A stretch of DNA of 36,458 nt from UBA7985 sp049612785. GTDB taxonomy: Bacteria > Pseudomonadota > Alphaproteobacteria > UBA7985. Under the pieces are notes generated by a model. That model was not told the origin of the DNA, did no database searches, and saw only the letters and a list, made by a program, of their open reading frames with translations. A program made the translations under genes and the position numbers. Below are positions 33,120 through 36,458 of the stretch, piece by piece (position 1 is the first letter of the stretch; the number at the start of each line of letters is the position of its first letter). The stretch lies in contig JBMZBW010000015.1 in NCBI GenBank assembly GCA_049612785.1, positions 1-36,458 of the forward strand, written 5' to 3'.

Positions 33120-34324
33120 AGTCAGACCTCGAACGCGCCTTCTGGGCTGCTGTAGATGCGGCTCATCCGCAAAAGATCATGGCTGCGACTCTGCCAAGTC
33201 GCCCCGCGGGACGGGCTTATGTTTTTGCCGTAGGTAAGGCCGCCGTTCCAATGGCTGCAGCGGTCGAAGCCCAGTGGGGCGGAGATCTGAAGGGTATGGT
33301 GGTTGCGCCCCATGATTCGGAGTCATCGCTGCGTTTGCTTCCGCTCAACACAGCTGCACATCCTTATCCTGACGAACGCGGGGCGGCTACTGCTTCAGCT
33401 CTGCTCGCCAGCTTGAGGTCTGTTCCCAAGGATGCCGAGGTTTTGTTCCTGTTGTCCGGCGGTGCGTCCAGTCTCCTGCTCGCAACGGAAGAAGGTCCGT
33501 CGCCTGAGCAGTTGAAGCATGTCACCAAGGCTTTGTTGAACGGCGGCGCTGATATTCATGCATTGAACACGGTGAGGCGGGTGTTGTCGCCCCTGCTGGG
33601 CGGAGGTGCCGCTCTGGTCTGTCCGGGTAATCTGCAAACCTTGGCGATTTCCGATGTTGTGGGAGACGACCCCATTGCGATTGGCTCCGGCCCCACAGTC
33701 GCCAACCCGACAGGCCCGCGAGAAGCGCTCGCGCTGCTGGAAAAGTTTGGTGGTGGAACGCCAGAAGTGACGGCTTGGATCAGCCAGCGCGAAACAACGA
33801 GTGATCTAAAAAGCTGTTACACCATAATTGCTTCTGGTCCCCACTCGCTGAAGGCTGCCAAAGCAGCCCTCATCGCCATGGGTCACGACGCCACCATCAC
33901 GGCGGACAGTCAGGTTGGCTTGGCGGATGATAACGCTCTGATGCTCGCCGAGCGTGTCCGGCGCAGACCGGAGGGCCGTCCGCAAATATGGCTGATGGGC
34001 GGTGAAGTTGATGTCGTCGTGAAAGGTCAGGGACGCGGTGGTCGAAATGTCCAATTCGCCGCGCGTTTGGCTCAGGCCTTGGATGGGGTGCCGGGCTGGC
34101 AGTTTCTGGCCGCAGATACCGATGGACAGGATGGCAATGCGCCCAATGCCGGCGCTTTCTGTGATGGCACGTCTTGGCAGAGGGCGCGGTCAATGGGCCT
34201 GGATCCCGATGCCTTTCTCAATAACAATGACGCGCACAGCCTTTTCGAATTGATTGGTGACGCCTTCATCACGGGTCCTACTGGCACAAACGTGAACGAC
34301 TTTCGGGCGCTTGCTTTCACTTAA
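33116..34324 (+). CDS. gckA: Glycerate 2-kinase (MOFRL family)
   Basis: A 402-residue GckA-type kinase that phosphorylates D-glycerate to 2-phosphoglycerate, linking serine-cycle, glyoxylate or tartrate metabolism to glycolysis. The N-terminal domain has YVFAVGKAAVPMAAAVEA, LFLLSGGASSLLL and LAISDVVGDDPIAIGSGPT. The C-terminal MOFRL domain has WLMGGEVDVVVKGQGRGGRN and ADTDGQDGNAPNAGAFCDG. The ATG at 33116 overlaps the preceding gene's TGA; an upstream GTG at 33107 is less likely. The symbol follows common usage for class-II glycerate kinases. Confidence 0.9.
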   Translation: MKSDLERAFWAAVDAAHPQKIMAATLPSRPAGRAYVFAVGKAAVPMAAAVEAQWGGDLKGMVVAPHDSESSLRLLPLNTAAHPYPDERGAATASALLASLRSVPKDAEVLFLLSGGASSLLLATEEGPSPEQLKHVTKALLNGGADIHALNTVRRVLSPLLGGGAALVCPGNLQTLAISDVVGDDPIAIGSGPTVANPTGPREALALLEKFGGGTPEVTAWISQRETTSDLKSCYTIIASGPHSLKAAKAALIAMGHDATITADSQVGLADDNALMLAERVRRRPEGRPQIWLMGGEVDVVVKGQGRGGRNVQFAARLAQALDGVPGWQFLAADTDGQDGNAPNAGAFCDGTSWQRARSMGLDPDAFLNNNDAHSLFELIGDAFITGPTGTNVNDFRALAFT

Positions 34325-34386
34325 GCCTTTCTTCAGCTTGCCAACTTGTTTCTAGTGCGACAGCAACTCAAACACGGATACCCCAG

Positions 34387-35073
34387 ATGATCGATCTCTA
34401 CACTTGGCCCACACCCAACGGCTGGAAAATCCACATCATGTTGGAGGAATGCGGTCTGGAGTATCAGGCCCATGCGGTCGACATCGGCAAAGGGGAGCAG
34501 CATGAACCAGAGTTTCTTGCGATTTCTCCGAACAATCGAATTCCGGCAATCGTAGACCACGATGGTCCAGACGGCGCGCCAATCTCTGTCTTTGAGAGCG
34601 GCGCGATCCTGCTGTATCTGGCCGAGAAAACGGGCAAGTTTTACGGTTCCGATTTCCGGAAGCGTACGGAAGTAAACCAGTGGCTCATGTGGCAGATGGG
34701 CGGCGTTGGTCCGATGCTTGGGCAGAACCATCACTTTGTTAAGTACGCACCAGAGCAAATTCCCTACGCGCAAACACGATACATAAACGAAACCGCACGT
34801 CTTTACGGCGTCGCCGACAGGCAACTGGCCAAAAATGCCTATATCGCGGGTGCTGATTATTCCATTGCTGACATGGCCTGCTACGGCTGGATGTCGTTGT
34901 GGGAAGGTCAAAAGCAGGACATTTCCAACTTCCCAAACGTCGCGCGGTGGTTGGACGAATTAGGCGAGCGTCCGGCTTTACAGCGTGGGATGGCCCTGTT
35001 CCGGGAAAAGCGCCGGAACTTTGCGAAGGTTGATACAGCTCAGGAGAAGCTTTTCGGCAATAAAGCCAATTAG
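34387..35073 (+). CDS. YfcG/Nu-class glutathione S-transferase (disulfide-bond oxidoreductase)
   Basis: A 228-residue GST. The start MIDLYTWPTPNGWKIHIMLEE closely matches E. coli YfcG, including the TPNG motif whose Thr and Asn bind glutathione. FLAISPNNRIPAIVDHDGPDG, FESGAILLYLAEKTGKFYG and GGVGPMLGQNHHF are the other YfcG/Ure2p-like blocks, and DYSIADMACYGW is the C-terminal helical signature. YfcG-type proteins reduce disulfides with two bound glutathiones rather than conjugating xenobiotics. It converges on the acetyltransferase gene with a 4-nt overlap of stop regions. Confidence 0.9.
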   Translation: MIDLYTWPTPNGWKIHIMLEECGLEYQAHAVDIGKGEQHEPEFLAISPNNRIPAIVDHDGPDGAPISVFESGAILLYLAEKTGKFYGSDFRKRTEVNQWLMWQMGGVGPMLGQNHHFVKYAPEQIPYAQTRYINETARLYGVADRQLAKNAYIAGADYSIADMACYGWMSLWEGQKQDISNFPNVARWLDELGERPALQRGMALFREKRRNFAKVDTAQEKLFGNKAN

Positions 35074-35615
35074 GATTGCGGCGCGCTAATCCGGTAGAGG
35101 ACATGGTGTCGAAAGGCGTGCCCCTCAGGGATGGAAGGATGCTCAAAGTCACCTTCTGGATCGTGTCGCATGCCAAGCTTCTCCATAACCCGCCGAGATC
35201 GTGTGTTGGCTGGTACAGTGAAGGCTAAGACTTCGGTCAGACGCAGCTCGCAGAAGGCATGGTCCAGGAGGGCCTGCGCCATTTCAACGGCATAGCCACG
35301 CCCCCAAAACCTGCGCTTCAACATCCATCCAATCTCGGTACCCCCGGTAAAGGGTGCATCAAACTCAATCTTCGCCAGCCCCAAATCGCCGATAAAGTCG
35401 CCACTCGTCTTTTCAAAAACGGGCTGGAAGAAATATCCGTGGCGTTCGTCCTGCTCAATCGCGCGCCGCATGAAGTCACGGGATTTCTCCAGTGATTGCA
35501 GGCCGGGATAAAATTCTCGAACACGCGGGTCTTGGTTCATGGCGTGGTAGGGATCAAAGTCGCGCTCCTGCCAGGGGCGAAGAACCAGCCTATCGGTCTC
35601 CAGATGAATGGCCAC
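35070..35615 (-). CDS. GNAT N-acetyltransferase (RimJ/RimL type)
   Basis: A 181-residue acetyl-CoA transferase. LETDRLVLRPWQERDFDPYH at the start, GTEIGWMLKRRFWGRGYAVEMAQ (acetyl-CoA-binding motif A) and VPANTRSRRVMEKLGM (motif B) are typical of the RimJ/RimL branch. The substrate could be a protein N-terminus or a small molecule. The frame runs upstream to 35750, across the start of the DUF1489 gene, but the GTG at 35615 gives the family start and follows AAGGGG about 11 nt before, so the shorter form is chosen. It is divergent from the DUF1489 gene across a 92-nt gap. Confidence 0.88.
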   Translation of the reverse strand: MAIHLETDRLVLRPWQERDFDPYHAMNQDPRVREFYPGLQSLEKSRDFMRRAIEQDERHGYFFQPVFEKTSGDFIGDLGLAKIEFDAPFTGGTEIGWMLKRRFWGRGYAVEMAQALLDHAFCELRLTEVLAFTVPANTRSRRVMEKLGMRHDPEGDFEHPSIPEGHAFRHHVLYRISAPQS

Positions 35616-35707
35616 AGTGCGGTGCCCCTTCCGGCAGTTGAGCTTACCCACAAGAAAAATCGTCGCGGGGCTTTGTCCTATATCAAGGCAAGCGATACCT
35701 TTCCAAC

Positions 35708-36157
35708 ATGACCATGCATTTGAAAAAGCTTTGCGTCGGGATCTCGACAATCGATCAGCTCATCGCGAGCAATGAGCGACGGTCCGAACCTGATCACCCA
35801 AAGACAGGTGAGGACTTCATCTACATTACGACGCGAACACGACCCCAAAAATGGGAATCGATTCTGGAGGGTGGTTCTCTGTACTGGATCATCGACCGGC
35901 GGCTTTGTTGTCGGCAGGAAATTATCGATTTTCGGGAGGGCACGAAGCAGGATGGTACACCAGCTTGGCATATTGACCTTCGCGCGGAGGTGATTCCTGT
36001 GGAAATTTCTTTCCATCGGCCCTTTCAAGGTTGGCGATATCTGGAACCAAAAGTCGCTCCTGAGGACGGGAATCGACTTTTCGGCGACGCGAATCACCTT
36101 GATGACGAGTTTCCGCATGCGTTGCGTCGTGAATTGGCGGATTTAGGTCTCTTTTAG
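35708..36157 (+). CDS. DUF1489-family protein
   Basis: A 149-residue protein of the alphaproteobacterial DUF1489 family, function unknown. MHLKKLCVGISTIDQLIA at the N-terminus, LEGGSLYWIIDRRLCCRQEI in the middle and RPFQGWRYLEPKVAPED near the C-terminus are the family blocks. No signal peptide or membrane segment is visible, so it is probably cytoplasmic. The ATG at 35708 or the in-frame ATG at 35714 could be used. It is the last gene before the rRNA promoter region. Confidence 0.88.
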   Translation: MTMHLKKLCVGISTIDQLIASNERRSEPDHPKTGEDFIYITTRTRPQKWESILEGGSLYWIIDRRLCCRQEIIDFREGTKQDGTPAWHIDLRAEVIPVEISFHRPFQGWRYLEPKVAPEDGNRLFGDANHLDDEFPHALRRELADLGLF

Positions 36158-36227
36158 AATGCTAATGTGCCTGAGCCATGCAAGGCAGGCATGATGCGGC
36201 GCATAAGCGTTTTTTTGAAGATTTCAC

Positions 36228-36256
36228 TTGCGCCTCTGAGGGGCAGGGTCTAGATA
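36228..36256 (+). promoter_or_regulatory. Candidate rRNA operon promoter
   Basis: TTGCGC (36228-36233) and TAGATA (36251-36256) are separated by 17 nt. A run of seven T (36210-36216) in an AT-rich stretch just upstream could act as an UP element. Transcription would start near 36263. The assignment rests on position: a boxA and a typical rRNA leader follow within 100 nt. Confidence 0.6.
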
Positions 36257-36259
36257 CCA

Positions 36260-36281
36260 ACTCGTTCCTGACAGAACGGGT
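36260..36281 (+). other. Hairpin at the 5' end of the rRNA leader
   Basis: ACTCGTTC (36260-36267) pairs with GAACGGGT (36274-36281) over a CTGACA loop, 8 bp with one wobble. It begins at or very near the predicted start of the transcript, so it would cap the 5' end of the pre-rRNA. No U-run follows. Confidence 0.5.
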
Positions 36282-36458
36282 CGCCGACGACGTTTCCCAC
36301 ACGAAGTGAGAGAGACGAAGGGGCGGCTTTCGCTGTCGGGATTGTTCTTTGACATTGTTGGTTAAGAAAAAAGAGAGGATGCGCGGCTGGCGCTGAGTTT
36401 TTGGTTTTGGGGCTTTTACGGTCTGAGGAAGCTGAAGCTTTAAGCGTAGGCAAGTGCA
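36263..36458 (+). other. rRNA operon 5' leader (16S gene lies beyond the window)
   Basis: This final stretch has no credible open frame and looks like the external spacer before a 16S rRNA gene. It holds a boxA, a possible boxB-like stem upstream of it (CGTTTC at 36290-36295 with GAGACG around 36312-36317, enclosing CAC-ACGAA-GTG), and then a purine-rich segment (AAGAAAAAAGAGAGGATG) as in other alphaproteobacterial leaders. No 16S start motif (AGAGTTTGATC) appears before the window ends. The call is from leader pattern, not from rRNA sequence. Confidence 0.65.
36343..36354 (+). promoter_or_regulatory. boxA antitermination site
   Basis: TGTTCTTTGACA matches the bacterial rRNA boxA (E. coli TGCTCTTTAACA) at 10 of 12 positions. 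In the transcript it is bound by NusB-S10 and lets RNA polymerase read through the long untranslated rRNA operon. It is the clearest evidence that an rRNA operon begins here. Confidence 0.8.

Noticed and set aside
35616..35750. Upstream extension of the acetyltransferase frame
   Set aside because: It adds 45 residues with no GNAT similarity and overlaps the start of the DUF1489 gene; the GTG at 35615 with AAGGGG fits the family.
1..36458. Search by eye for tRNA genes, CRISPR arrays, insertion sequences, phage genes and toxin-antitoxin pairs
   Set aside because: No regularly spaced repeats, transposase or integrase motifs, cloverleaf candidates or small gene pairs were seen; the window is dense core genome.

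Overview
The window is a stretch of core chromosome from an alphaproteobacterium. The main evidence is gene order: rpsB-tsf, then pyrH-frr-uppS-cdsA-dxr-rseP-bamA-skp-lpxD-fabZ-lpxA-lpxI-lpxB. LpxI is used rather than LpxH, DinB carries an N-terminal four-cysteine element, and a PleD-like gene sits beside rpmG. A dprA-topA-rnr block, GatCAB and a DUF1489 gene point the same way. RpmG and RpsB read to me as closest to Rhodospirillales-type or neighbouring marine lineages, but that placement is an impression, not a search result. I see no insertion sequence, prophage, CRISPR array, integron, toxin-antitoxin pair or tRNA gene, and base composition looks uniform by eye.

Layout. 1-654: 3' end of a ThiY-like binding-protein gene closed by a strong intrinsic terminator. 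682-1509: a tandem universal stress protein. 1510-3616: rpsB and tsf with a structured leader, an internal hairpin and a terminator after tsf. 3723-17765: a long plus-strand run that covers UMP kinase, ribosome recycling, undecaprenyl-PP, CDP-diacylglycerol and isoprenoid precursor synthesis, RseP, the BAM/Skp outer-membrane protein pathway and the lipid A pathway from LpxD to LpxB, with a YheT-type hydrolase at the end. 17693-28964 is mostly minus strand: dinB, a plus-strand PleD-like diguanylate cyclase, rpmG, a CtpA-type lipoprotein protease, rnr, topA, dprA and ruvX. 29027-34324 is plus strand: gatC-gatA-gatB, a RidA-family protein, a small membrane protein and glycerate 2-kinase. 34387-36157: a YfcG-type GST, a GNAT acetyltransferase (minus) and a DUF1489 protein. 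36158-36458: promoter and leader of an rRNA operon, with a boxA antiterminator; the window ends before the 16S gene.

The genes fit together as translation plus envelope growth (ribosomal proteins, Frr, lipid carriers, BAM, lipid A), followed by a DNA-metabolism block (DinB, TopA, DprA, RuvX) and tRNA amidation.

I did not find a convincing new multi-gene system. The observations most worth following are small ones: a PleD-position cyclase whose receiver domains look dead while its GGDEF domain and inhibitory site look intact, with no divK beside it; mutually exclusive hairpins in the rpsB leader; a perfect inverted repeat between dinB and that cyclase; a DinB without a recognisable terminal clamp-binding peptide; a RidA paralogue without the catalytic arginine; and a single consensus DnaA box upstream of rseP.
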